Assembly: GCA_900659855.1 (NCBI GenBank)
Contig: CAACVI010000001.1
Span: 1-64,000, forward strand
DNA from: Candidatus Desulfarcum epimagneticum
GTDB taxonomy: Bacteria > Desulfobacterota > Desulfobacteria > Desulfobacterales > CR-1
Direction: 5' to 3'
DNA: 64,000 bases
The notes under the pieces were generated by a model. The model had not been told where the DNA came from, searched no databases, and worked only from the letters and a program-made list of their open reading frames with translations. Made by a program: the position numbers and the translations under genes. This document shows positions 27,380-35,370 of the stretch, piece by piece (position 1 is the stretch's first letter; every line of letters begins with the position of its first letter).

Positions 27380-28447
27380 TTGAAACCGAAAACATTATTG
27401 ACTTTGTTTGTGGCGCTTTGCGTGGCCGCGTCGGCGGCCTGGTTTTTCAAGTCCCGGGAGGACCGGCGCGCGGACCCCGGTTTTGCGGGAAAACGTCTCA
27501 TCAAGGGCCTGGATGTCAATCAAATCGCCCAAATCACCCTTCAGGCCCCCGATTCCCATGTGGAGCTGGCCCGGGGGGAATCCGCCTGGACGGTGAAAAA
27601 CAGGTGGGACTATCCCGCGGATTTCGAAAAGCTCACCGATTTTGTGAAAAAACTGGCCGGCCTTAAGATCGGCCGGGAGTTCACCGGGTCCGACGAGACC
27701 CTTTCCCGGCTGAGCCTGCTTCCACCGGGACAAGACGGCGAAAAAGCGCCCGGGCGCGGAACCCGGGCGGTTTTTAAAAACGATTCGGGCGATGTCATGG
27801 CCGATTTGATCCTGGGAAAAACCCGGAGCGCCCAGTCGGGCTCGGGCGGGCATTATGTCCGCCTGGGGGAGGATTCCGCCGTTTTCCTGGTGGACAAAAG
27901 TTTCCGTTTCCTGGAAACGGACCCGGCCCAGTGGATGGACGTCCGGATACTGGATGTTCCCGCCGATGAGGTGGAAAGAATCGACTGTTTTGTCCGGTCA
28001 AAGGGAAAAAACCGGAAACGCTATTCCCTGAAAAGACCCGCCAGGGGAAAGCCCCCGGAGCTTGAGGGCGTCGCCAAAAGCAAAAAATTTCAGGCGTCGA
28101 AGACGGACGGGATATTCAAGGCCCTTGCCCCCCTTTACATCGAGGATGTGGCGGATCCCGGCAAAAAATGGGGCGCCGCGTTCGACAAAAAACCGTTTTA
28201 CGCCTATCGCCTTTATGACGGCGCCGTTTACACCGTCCGGCCGGGCGGCCCCCTTTCGGATCAGGACGAACGGCGTTATTTCAAAGTTGAGGCGGCCTTC
28301 CCCGCGCCTGATAAAGACGCGACGCCGGACTCGGCCCGCGACGCGCAAAGGAAAAAAACAGCCGGCGGACTGTCGTGGACCTACGTGGTTTCCAAGTGGA
28401 CCGCGGACATTTTTTCCCCTGACCCGGCGTCCTATTTTGAAAAATAG
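27380..28447 (+). CDS. DUF4340 domain protein, ABC-operon partner
   Basis: A 355-residue protein with a hydrophobic N-terminal anchor (TLLTLFVALCVAASAAWFF) followed by a periplasmic DUF4340-like domain. DUF4340 proteins commonly follow GldG genes and are thought to be exporter accessories. The longest open frame begins at 27299 inside the dispersed repeat. The TTG at 27380, with GGAGGA just upstream, is a better start and gives the usual short N-terminus. It ends the operon that starts at 23841. Confidence 0.8.
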   Translation: MKPKTLLTLFVALCVAASAAWFFKSREDRRADPGFAGKRLIKGLDVNQIAQITLQAPDSHVELARGESAWTVKNRWDYPADFEKLTDFVKKLAGLKIGREFTGSDETLSRLSLLPPGQDGEKAPGRGTRAVFKNDSGDVMADLILGKTRSAQSGSGGHYVRLGEDSAVFLVDKSFRFLETDPAQWMDVRILDVPADEVERIDCFVRSKGKNRKRYSLKRPARGKPPELEGVAKSKKFQASKTDGIFKALAPLYIEDVADPGKKWGAAFDKKPFYAYRLYDGAVYTVRPGGPLSDQDERRYFKVEAAFPAPDKDATPDSARDAQRKKTAGGLSWTYVVSKWTADIFSPDPASYFEK

Positions 28448-28610
28448 CCCGGAAAATCCCGTCGCCCTGACGGCAAAATCCGGAGCCGCTAAAAAAAAAG
28501 GAATAAAAAAAACCGAAAACTCTTGCCATTTGGGGCGTTTTGTGACTATTTGACATATTAAGCCCAACATCTGAAAATGCCAATATAACTTAAAGACAGG
28601 GGAAAGCAAA

Positions 28611-29447
28611 ATGAAAAGAAGCATAATGGTTTGTCTGTCGGTTTTATTTTTTTCAACTGGGTGCACCGTGAGTTCCGTGAAGCAGGACATGGCCACCAAG
28701 GATCAAATGAAAAGCGCTGAGGCGGCCATTAAAATGGCCGAGGCCATGGGCCCCGAGGTGCAGGCCATGCAGGAGTATAAAGACGCCAGAAAGTATTACG
28801 AAATGGCCCAGGGTGAGTACGCGACCAAAGCCCAGGGCGAGTCGGTTTCCGAATATGTGCGGAACGCTTCGGATTTAAAGAACAAGGCGTCGGAAAATTC
28901 AAAGAAAGCCTGGGACAAAATCGTCATGGCGCTTAAAAAAGCAAAGGGCCTGCCGGGAGCCTCAAAGGCCCCCGCCGACTGGCCTGTGGGACCGGCGAAG
29001 ACACAGGAAAGCGCCATGTCCAAAGCCGCCGGCGATGACCGCATGAAGAGTCTGGAAAAACAGCATGGAAAAACCGACCGGATTCTGCTCTACGGAAACG
29101 CCCTGAATCTTTTCATGGACAAAAAGTACGACGAATCTCTGAAACTGTTCCAAAAATATGTAAACAACTATTCAGACAGCCTGACGGACAACGCCCGCTA
29201 CTGGATCGGCGAAAGCTTTTACATGAAAGGCGATTACCTGGCCGCGCTGGAGTCTTTCAACACGGTGGTGACCCGTTATCCGGACAGCAACAAGATTCCC
29301 GACGCCCTGTTTAAAATCGGCATGTGCCGCTACAACATGAATGAGAACGATCTGGCCCGGGAAGCTTTTAAAAAGGTCATCCGGGAGCATTCCGACTCCA
29401 ACGGGGCCAAACGGGCGAGAAATTTTTTAAGCTTGAAGATGGACTGA
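28611..29447 (+). CDS. TPR lipoprotein, CpoB/YbgF-like
   Basis: A 278-residue protein with lipobox FSTGC (Cys18). A charged helical segment (about 30-120) is followed by three tetratricopeptide-like units from residue 160: LYGNALNLFMDKKYDESLK, then YWIGESFYMKGDYLAALES and ALFKIGMCRYNMNENDLAR. This is the C-terminal layout of the Tol-Pal associated protein YbgF/CpoB, but no tol or pal genes are nearby, so the assignment rests on the domain only. It is likely attached to the outer membrane. It is followed closely by ssrA. Confidence 0.75.
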   Translation: MKRSIMVCLSVLFFSTGCTVSSVKQDMATKDQMKSAEAAIKMAEAMGPEVQAMQEYKDARKYYEMAQGEYATKAQGESVSEYVRNASDLKNKASENSKKAWDKIVMALKKAKGLPGASKAPADWPVGPAKTQESAMSKAAGDDRMKSLEKQHGKTDRILLYGNALNLFMDKKYDESLKLFQKYVNNYSDSLTDNARYWIGESFYMKGDYLAALESFNTVVTRYPDSNKIPDALFKIGMCRYNMNENDLAREAFKKVIREHSDSNGAKRARNFLSLKMD

Positions 29448-29501
29448 CCCTTGACCGAAAGCCGAATCGGCCTTATTTTACTTATGATAACGCCTTTTCA
29501 A

Positions 29502-29855
29502 GGGGGCGAAACGGCTTCGACGGGGATAAAGAAGCCCAGATTGCATGCCGAGTTCCCGCAAACTCGAAAAACAGGCGGGGAATAAACATAATCGCAGATG
29601 ATTATAATTACGCTTTAGCCGCTTAGGCTAACGTCCTTCCGGGTTGTCCTCCCGCGCCCCCGGAAAGGACGTCGATTAGCGGGATAGCCGACGCCTATTT
29701 CCCGGCGCCGCGTCGGCGAAACCTTTACCGGGATAGCTTTTCACATATCGCGCCTGAAGGAGCTGTGAAAGGCGAAATATAAAATTCGGGCTATGCATGT
29801 AGACGTCTGTGTGGAATATTTCCGGACGCGGGTTCGACTCCCGCCGCCTCCACCA
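29502..29855 (+). ncRNA. ssrA: tmRNA (ssrA)
   Basis: A 354-nt transfer-messenger RNA that rescues stalled ribosomes. The ends fold into a 7-bp acceptor stem (GGGGGCG with CGCCTCC), with the typical 5' GCGAAACGGCTTCGACGGGG, a T-arm GGGTTCGACTCCC, and an encoded CCA. The tag frame ends at TAG 29624-29626 and encodes ADDYNYALAA from a likely resume codon GCA at 29594. Pairing segments follow the tag frame. Confidence 0.97.
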
Positions 29856-29870
29856 ATTTTTTGTTCAAAC

Positions 29871-29917
29871 AAACCGATTCTGTTGTCGAGCCCGGCAAAC
29901 AGAATCGGTTTTTGTCT
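29871..29917 (+). terminator. Rho-independent terminator of ssrA
   Basis: A perfect 14-bp inverted repeat, AAACCGATTCTGTT (29871-29884) with AACAGAATCGGTTT (29898-29911), followed by a T-run. Confidence 0.9.
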
Positions 29918-30024
29918 TTGGGCGGGAGGATGGCGGCGTCGGCCCGGGGGAATAACTGGAAAAACTTTTTGAAACACACATCATATGTGGTAAAATGCAT
30001 GCCATGTGTTTCAAGGAGGGCAAA

Positions 30025-30234
30025 ATGAGAATGAAACGAACCCATGTCGCGCTGGATGAAAAATTGGTGAATGATTGCATCAAGGCCACAGGGATTAAAA
30101 CCCAAAGGGCCCTGATTGATCACGCTTTGCGCGAGTTGCTCCGGCATGAGAGGCGGTCCGGACTGCTCGAGCTGAAGGGCGGGATCCGTTGGGATGGCAA
30201 TCTGGATGACTGGCGCCGGGGCCGCGGCTTATGA
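30025..30234 (+). CDS. vapB: VapB-type antitoxin, ribbon-helix-helix
   Basis: A 69-residue protein with KRTHVALDEKLVNDCIKATG and then ALIDHALRELLRH, typical of VapB antitoxins. The N-terminal ribbon-helix-helix binds DNA and the C-terminal tail (WDGNLDDWRRGRGL) would contact the toxin. The ATG at 30025 is chosen because GGAGGG precedes it; the longer 29995 frame is not used. The cognate toxin is only a stub (next feature). Confidence 0.8.
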   Translation: MRMKRTHVALDEKLVNDCIKATGIKTQRALIDHALRELLRHERRSGLLELKGGIRWDGNLDDWRRGRGL

Positions 30235-30308
30235 TGGTTTTAGCGGACGCCGCTCAACTGAAAAACATTTTGGGCTGGAAAGATGGGCGTGACGCCTTTA
30301 ACCTTTAG
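30231..30308 (+). pseudogene. vapC: VapC toxin remnant, first residues only
   Basis: A frame starting ATGATG overlaps the vapB stop as in intact VapBC pairs and reads MMVLAD, the first strand of a PIN domain with the first acidic residue. It then diverges and stops after 25 codons, so the toxin is not functional. Right after it begins an inverted fragment of a methyltransferase gene, marking the recombination junction. Confidence 0.6.
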
Positions 30309-30319
30309 CTGGATTCATC

Positions 30320-30441
30320 ACGCAAAACGCCGCCAGGTTGCCGCCCCCCCCATTATCCTCTCTTTTTTAACCCTTAAATCGGCTTTTCTGATCAAAGGGG
30401 GCAGCGTGCCTCTGGTCATAAAATCCCGGTAATTTCTGAAA
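30320..30441 (-). pseudogene. Orphan 3' end of a class I SAM methyltransferase
   Basis: Closely matches the final ~120 bp of the intact gene at 38051-38704 (FRNYRDFM, then RG, LPPLIRKA and RV, and the ERI segment). It differs by a few substitutions and an extra base or two in the poly-C tract, which breaks the frame. No 5' part is present. It probably arose by duplication or recombination within this region. Confidence 0.75.
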
Positions 30442-30467
30442 GTTTTATTCGCCTGTCCCTGTTTTTC
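30421..30467. repeat. 47-bp direct repeat, left copy
   Basis: AAATCCCGGTAATTTCTGAA, then AGTTTTATTCGCCTGTCCC, then TGTTTTTC. It differs at two positions from 31821-31867 and lies exactly 1400 bp from it. The left part overlaps the methyltransferase fragment, and its right part contains the CCTGTCCC motif seen near 3217 and 3475. Confidence 0.75.
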
Positions 30468-30477
30468 AATCACCGGA

Positions 30478-30696
30478 CAAAAGGTATTCGATATCGGTAT
30501 GGGAGCGCTGATCATCTGCCTGTCGGATGCCATCTCCCTTGAGGTGGTCGAAGGCATTGCCAAGCTGAAAGATGAACTCAATCCGGAAATCATGCGTGTG
30601 GTATTCAAGGACTCCGGTTTCAAAGATGACGTGGTTAAAACCAATGCGGTTCAGATTCTCAAACAGGCCGGCATTGTCGATGTGAGGAGCTTGTGA
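30478..30696 (+). pseudogene. C-terminal fragment of a type III restriction-modification Mod-like methylase
   Basis: The frame carries QKVFDIGMGALIICLSD, LKDELNPEIMRVVFKDSGF and then DDVVKTNAVQILKQAG, the characteristic C-terminus of type III (Mod-type) DNA methyltransferases. About 70 residues remain, with no catalytic NPPY or SAM motif, so it is non-functional. It abuts the 47-bp repeat on its left and the rhuM gene on its right, an arrangement seen in complete mod-rhuM-res loci. Confidence 0.65.
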
Positions 30697-30771
30697 TTAT
30701 GAACCACGAAAAACACGAAAAGACACGAAAGAAGAAGGCAACCACGGAACACACAGAAAACACGGAAGAGG
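30697..30771. repeat. Low-complexity CACGAA / CACGGAA tract
   Basis: A tract of ACGAAAAACACGAAAAGA and GGAACACACAGAAAACACGG type, a common intergenic sequence in many genomes. It would encode HEKHEK/TEHTEN repeats if the rhuM start were placed upstream; it is not thought to be part of the protein. Confidence 0.6.
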
Positions 30772-30776
30772 GAAGA

Positions 30777-31832
30777 ATGATTCCGTCCGGCGGCGAAGTG
30801 TTGATCTATAAAACGGATGATGGACAGGCGAGAGTTGATGTGCGTCTGGTTAACGAGTCTTTGTGGATGACGCAAAATGATATGGCTCTGCTGTTTCAGT
30901 GTTCAGCGGACAACATCTCACTTCACCTGAAAAACATTTTTGATGAGGGGGAACTGAGCCGGGAGGCAACTGCCGAGGAATTCTCGGCAGTTCGAAAAGA
31001 AGGTTCCCGTGCGGTACGCCGTAAGATGCTTTTCTACAACCTGGATGCGGTGATTTCGGTTGGTTATCGAGTGAAAAGCCTGGTTGCAACCCGCTTCCGC
31101 ATCTGGGCGACTGAGCGCTTGAAGGAATATATCATCAAAGGCTTTGTCATGGATGACGAACGTCTCAAAAACCCGCCTGTAGCCGGTTCGGAGGCGCCAG
31201 ACTATTTCGATGAAATGCTGGAACGAATTCGGGATATTCGAGCCAGTGAACGGCGTATGTATCTTCGTGTTCGGGAAATTTTCAAGCTGGCGGCAGATTA
31301 CGAACCGACGCTGAAGGAGACCACAACATTCTTCAGCATCATTCAGAACAAGCTTCATTATGCCGTTACCGGGCTGACGGCTGCGGAATTGATCCAACAA
31401 CGGGCGAATCATCAACTCCCGAACATGGGACTAACCAATTGGAAGAGTGAAGCCGTTCGCAAGACCGATGTCACGACGGCGAAGAACTATCTTAAAGAGG
31501 ATGAGATAGACGGACTGAACCTTATTGTAGGCATGTGGCTTGATTATGCAGAACGGCAAGCAAAACAACGGCAACAGGTTTTCATGAAAGACTGGCAGGA
31601 AAAATTGGACGCTTTTTTAGCGTTCAATGAATATAACATCCTGCAAAATGCCGGTAATATTTCAAAAAAACAGGCCGATTACTACGCCCGTAATGAATAT
31701 GAACAATTCGACTACAAAAGGCGTGCTTATATAGAAAGTCAGGCAGAAGAAGAATACATAAAAGACTTGGAACAGGCCGCCAAACAGCTTCCTGTAAAAA
31801 GGGCTGAGGATAAAGAAATCAAATCCCGGTAA
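30777..31832 (+). CDS. RhuM-family protein, probable defence-island accessory
   Basis: A protein of about 351 residues. The N-terminal domain contains LWMTQNDMALLFQCSADNIS and then KMLFYNLDAVISVGYRV and RFRIWATERL, the typical RhuM (virulence/DUF4062-like) core. The C-terminal half, with LKEDEIDGLNLIVGMW, DYAERQAKQRQQVFM and a charged coiled-coil tail, is also typical. The function is not established; members occur beside type I and III restriction genes. The start at 30777 has GGAAG upstream; the earlier ATG at 30693 would add a low-complexity peptide. The last codons and stop lie inside the right 47-bp repeat, so the natural C-terminus may be altered. Confidence 0.8.
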   Translation: MIPSGGEVLIYKTDDGQARVDVRLVNESLWMTQNDMALLFQCSADNISLHLKNIFDEGELSREATAEEFSAVRKEGSRAVRRKMLFYNLDAVISVGYRVKSLVATRFRIWATERLKEYIIKGFVMDDERLKNPPVAGSEAPDYFDEMLERIRDIRASERRMYLRVREIFKLAADYEPTLKETTTFFSIIQNKLHYAVTGLTAAELIQQRANHQLPNMGLTNWKSEAVRKTDVTTAKNYLKEDEIDGLNLIVGMWLDYAERQAKQRQQVFMKDWQEKLDAFLAFNEYNILQNAGNISKKQADYYARNEYEQFDYKRRAYIESQAEEEYIKDLEQAAKQLPVKRAEDKEIKSR

Positions 31833-31867
31833 TTTCTGAAAGTTTTATTCGCTTGTCCCTATTTTTC
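31821..31867. repeat. 47-bp direct repeat, right copy
   Basis: Matches 30421-30467 at 45 of 47 positions. It supplies the last codons and the stop (TAA at 31830) of the RhuM gene. Confidence 0.75.
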
Positions 31868-32215
31868 CTTTTTTCCTATTTTTCCGATATCAGGATATGC
31901 CGGGTTTTCATCACGCGTTCAGACTGGATGAATCGGCTTCCAAAATGTCAAGTTGTTTTTGAGCGAGCCCCTACCCTTTTCGGGATCAATTCCAGTGGGA
32001 CTTGGGCTGGGTAAAGCCCCTTCCTGCTCCGCTGTTTCCTGCTGATACCGCCGAAACGCCTCGGCAAATTCCATTGACTTTTTCTTTTCAGAGAGAGGGA
32101 AAAACTGTGGTTTTGTCGCACAAAACCATTGCATGTGTCACAGCAGATGTTATAATATCTTCAACAAAGTATAAGTATAAAATTTATCGCATCAAAATAG
32201 AATCAAGGTGGCGGA
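31833..32215. other. Intergenic: end of direct repeat and promoter of the RadC/RM operon
   Basis: No supported gene. A minus-strand frame (31919-32134, 71 codons) has no family match. The right end carries the promoter listed separately. An AT-rich patch with ATAAGTATAAAATTTATCG lies just before the XRE start. Confidence 0.5.
32129..32156 (+). promoter_or_regulatory. Sigma-70 promoter for the xre-radC-RM-fic operon
   Basis: TTGCAT (32129-32134), 16 bp, then TATAAT (32151-32156), about 60 bp before the XRE start. XRE regulators in such operons often bind near their own promoter. Confidence 0.55.
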
Positions 32216-32428
32216 ATGACCATAGAATCGGAAGAATTTTCTGAGCGTGTAAAAAGAACGCGCAGTCAGTTAAAACTGAGTCAGGAAGACCTTGCCCATT
32301 CAATAGGGGTGAGCTTTGCTACTGTTAACCGATGGGAAAATGGGAAGACTTTTCCGTCTAAGCTGGCGCTTAACCAATTCAATTCATTTTGCGCCGCGCA
32401 GAGAGAACTGGGACGCCTGGATGACTAA
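32216..32428 (+). CDS. XRE-family HTH regulator
   Basis: A 70-residue protein with a single helix-turn-helix: RVKRTRSQLKLSQEDLAHSI, then GVSFATVNRWENGKTFPS. It resembles controller-type regulators that precede restriction-modification genes and likely controls this operon. An AAGGTGGCGGA site lies upstream of the ATG. The stop overlaps the radC start by 8 bp. Confidence 0.85.
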   Translation: MTIESEEFSERVKRTRSQLKLSQEDLAHSIGVSFATVNRWENGKTFPSKLALNQFNSFCAAQRELGRLDD

Positions 32429-33119
32429 TAAGCCCAACAATTTTTCAATAAAGCAATGGCCCGAGGGAGAACGGCCCAGGGAAAAGCTGATTCAGCTTGG
32501 AGCAGAATTACTGACCGACGCGGAGTTATTGGCTATTTTACTGCGCATCGGCAATGAGGGGGCTTCTGCTATTGATATGGGCAGAGAACTTATAGCCAAA
32601 TTGGGAGGCATTCAGGGGATTGATCGGGCACACGCTGAAGAAATCATGCAAATTAAGGGGCTGGGGTTGGCAAAAACGGCACAACTAAAAGCGGCTATCG
32701 AGATTGGTAAACGTGTCCGAAGGCTGGATGTGAAACCGGTTTCATTTGATTCGGCCGGCGCTATTGCCCGGTATTGTTATCCAAAGTTTGAAAATAAGCG
32801 GCATGAACAATTTTTGGTTTTTCTGCTTGATGGGCAAAACAATCTTTTAGGGGAACGGATTATTTCGGAGGGTATTCCGACGCAATCCGTTGTCTATACA
32901 AGGAAAGTTATGGAAGAAGCCTTGCGGCTATCCGCCAGCGCGGTTGCTGTGGTTCATAATCACCCTTCGGGAGAGGTGGCGCCATCACCACAGGATATCG
33001 AGACAACTCAAAAAATGAAGCAGGCGGCCGAGGTTTTGGAAATCATTCTTCAGGACCACATTATTATCGGGCGGGAATGCTATTACAGTTTTATGGAACA
33101 CGGAAATATTTTGGATTAA
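32421..33119 (+). CDS. radC: RadC-family JAMM-domain protein
   Basis: A 232-residue protein with the standard UPF0758 layout: an N-terminal WPEGERPREKLIQLGAELLT, a HhH-like region (GIQGIDRAHAEEIMQIKGLG), and a C-terminal MPN domain with the metal motif HNHPSGEVAPSPQDIE. RadC was once called a DNA-repair protein; its biochemical role is unknown, and copies on mobile elements often sit beside restriction genes, as here. It starts within the XRE stop. Confidence 0.9.
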   Translation: MTNKPNNFSIKQWPEGERPREKLIQLGAELLTDAELLAILLRIGNEGASAIDMGRELIAKLGGIQGIDRAHAEEIMQIKGLGLAKTAQLKAAIEIGKRVRRLDVKPVSFDSAGAIARYCYPKFENKRHEQFLVFLLDGQNNLLGERIISEGIPTQSVVYTRKVMEEALRLSASAVAVVHNHPSGEVAPSPQDIETTQKMKQAAEVLEIILQDHIIIGRECYYSFMEHGNILD

Positions 33120-33132
33120 GGAACGCGAGATT

Positions 33133-35370
33133 ATGGCAGGAAAAAAATTCAAAAAGGCGGACGAGGTTCGGATTGAGGGCAACAAAATTTTCAGTCCGGT
33201 ACGTCAGAAATGGTTGATGTTGACGCCGGAAGAAGAGGTAAGGCAACAATATCTGACTGTCCTGATTGACGAATACGGCTATTCTTTGGATCAGATTGAT
33301 GAGGAAGTTAATGTCACAGGCCGGGGCAGCGCTCAGGCGCGGGCAGACTTCATTATCTGGCGGACCGCTCAAGACAAGGCCGATCAGAAAGCGCCGTTTA
33401 TTATCATTGAATGCAAGGCTGATAATGTGACGATCAAACCGGCGGACTATGCCCAGGGTGAAAACTATGCCCGTATTACCGATTCTCCCTTTTTTGTGAC
33501 GCATAACTCGCGGGAAACCAAGTTCTGGCGTGTCAAAAAAGACAAAATGCCCGGTTATATCGAGGAGATTGAAAATATTCCCCATGCCGATGCGTCGGAT
33601 AAAGAGATCAAAGAGCTGTTATCCAAGCTTCGGGTATTTAAAGAAAAGGAATTTGCCGACCTTCTGCACCAGTGCCATAACGTGATCCGCAACCGGGAAA
33701 AGAAAGATCCGGCCGCCGCGTTTGATGAAATAGCCAAAATTCTGTTTGTAAAGGTCTGGGTGGCACGGGAACTGAATAAAAAACGTAAACGAAAAAATCT
33801 GTTCAACGTTGATTATCTGGAGGAGCAGCTGGGCGATAATCCTTTGGACTGGTTGTTTCAACAGACCAAACAGGCCTATTCCACGGACAAGATCTTTGAG
33901 GATGACGAACACATCAACCTGAAACCTGCCACCGGAACGGAAATTGTTCGTCTGCTGGAAAAATACAATCTGTCCGACACCAGTGAAGATATCAAAGGGG
34001 TCGCGTTTGAGCGTTTTCTCGGACGCACCTTCCGGGGTGAGATCGGACAGTTTTTCACGCCGCGCTCAATCGTTGAATTCATGGTTCACATGATCAACCC
34101 CAAAGAGGGGGATATTGTCTGTGATCCTGCCAGCGGTTCCGGCGGCTTTCTTATTCGTGTTTTTGAAATGGTTCGGGAACAGATTCTGGCCGATGCAGAC
34201 AGACAGTATAACGCGTTCAAGGAAAAACTGATCAAAGACAAAACACTGAGCGAAGAGGAGAAAGCTCTCCAATTACGCAAAAAATTTGATGAGATCCAAA
34301 GAACCATCGACCAGCGCAACGAAGGCTCGCGCATGTGGAAACTCTCCAACCGCCGCATCTATGGCACCGACGCCAATGACCGCATGGCCCGCACCAGCAA
34401 GATGAACATGATCATGCATGGAGACGGCCACGGCGGTGTGCATCACCATGACGGCTTTCTGAATGTAAACGGGATTTTTGAGGGGCGGTTCGATATTATT
34501 CTCACTAATCCGCCCTTCGGCGCCAATGTGGAGCCCAGTGACAAGATTGCCGAGAGCGAGATTTCCGTATCACCGGTAGCCGCCAAACGTTATAAAGATT
34601 CGTATGGGGAATTATACGAGGAAGCCCAGGCAAGAGTAAAGGCTGCCATGAATAAATCCATTGCTTCTCTCTTTACCTTGCCGAAGCAAACGCGCAAGAA
34701 GGGAGAAATTGTGTATGGAAAAATTAAAACCGAAATCCTTTTTATCGAACGGTGCCTGGATTTGCTCAAACCCGGCGGACGCATGGGCATTGTGCTGCCG
34801 GAAGGAATTTACAACAACCCCTCCCTGGCCCATGTTCGCGAATTTACGGAAAACCGGGCCTTTTTAAAAGCGGTGGTCAGCCTGCCCCAGGAAACTTTTG
34901 TCAGCTCCGGGGCCAGTGTCAAATGTTCTCTGCTTTTTCTGCAAAAGCACACGGAAGAACAGAAACAAAAGTTCGATGAGACCTATGCGCAAGCCAAAAC
35001 GGAAATAGACGACAAATACGCCGATGAGATCGACGCAGAGACCAAACGCCTGGAAACCGGCATTGCCAAAGCCAAGGCGGAAAAGGATACCGAAGGACGC
35101 AAGAAGCTGCAAAAAGGGCTGAAAGCCTATCTCAAGGTGACGGGCGAGAAAAAGACAGCAGAATCCCGCCAGTTGCTCAAAAAGCGTTTCGACTACCCCA
35201 TCTTTATGTACGAGGCTCAAAAGGTCGGCATCACCGCCACGGGTGAGGAAGATGGGAATGAACTTTATCCCCAGCCCAACCAGCCGAAGGGTGAAAAAAA
35301 GACCTGTCTGGAGTGGTATCGGGAGTTTCTGGCCGATCCTGAGGCTTTTGCCGAGGCTGGGGGGGAATAA
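33133..35370 (+). CDS. Type I-like fused restriction endonuclease-methyltransferase subunit
   Basis: A 745-residue protein combining two domains. Residues 20-140 form an HsdR-N-like nuclease module with a PD-(D/E)XK pattern, Asp72 in ARADFIIW and ECK at 93-95. Residues 170-600 form an HsdM methyltransferase with QFFTPRSIVEFMV, the SAM motif DPASGSGGFLI (331-341) and NPPF at 459-462. The tail holds a long charged coiled coil (about 610-680). There is no DEAD helicase, and no hsdR is nearby. With the S gene downstream this resembles BcgI-type RM+S enzymes or type I M subunits carrying a nuclease; cleavage chemistry is inferred. Confidence 0.85.
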   Translation: MAGKKFKKADEVRIEGNKIFSPVRQKWLMLTPEEEVRQQYLTVLIDEYGYSLDQIDEEVNVTGRGSAQARADFIIWRTAQDKADQKAPFIIIECKADNVTIKPADYAQGENYARITDSPFFVTHNSRETKFWRVKKDKMPGYIEEIENIPHADASDKEIKELLSKLRVFKEKEFADLLHQCHNVIRNREKKDPAAAFDEIAKILFVKVWVARELNKKRKRKNLFNVDYLEEQLGDNPLDWLFQQTKQAYSTDKIFEDDEHINLKPATGTEIVRLLEKYNLSDTSEDIKGVAFERFLGRTFRGEIGQFFTPRSIVEFMVHMINPKEGDIVCDPASGSGGFLIRVFEMVREQILADADRQYNAFKEKLIKDKTLSEEEKALQLRKKFDEIQRTIDQRNEGSRMWKLSNRRIYGTDANDRMARTSKMNMIMHGDGHGGVHHHDGFLNVNGIFEGRFDIILTNPPFGANVEPSDKIAESEISVSPVAAKRYKDSYGELYEEAQARVKAAMNKSIASLFTLPKQTRKKGEIVYGKIKTEILFIERCLDLLKPGGRMGIVLPEGIYNNPSLAHVREFTENRAFLKAVVSLPQETFVSSGASVKCSLLFLQKHTEEQKQKFDETYAQAKTEIDDKYADEIDAETKRLETGIAKAKAEKDTEGRKKLQKGLKAYLKVTGEKKTAESRQLLKKRFDYPIFMYEAQKVGITATGEEDGNELYPQPNQPKGEKKTCLEWYREFLADPEAFAEAGGE

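Noticed and set aside
29840-29870. Possible phage attachment site at the tmRNA 3' end
   Set aside because: No second copy of the ssrA end and no integrase gene were seen, and the native terminator follows directly.
29741-29977. Minus-strand frame with GGGGSRTRVRK-like peptide
   Set aside because: Known false ORF across the tmRNA T-arm; the locus is ssrA.
30693-30776. Upstream RhuM start giving HEKHEK/TEHTEN peptide
   Set aside because: The peptide comes from a widespread low-complexity DNA tract; the ATG at 30777 fits the family.
31919-32134. 71-codon minus-strand frame upstream of the XRE gene
   Set aside because: No ribosome site, no family match, and it overlaps the operon promoter.
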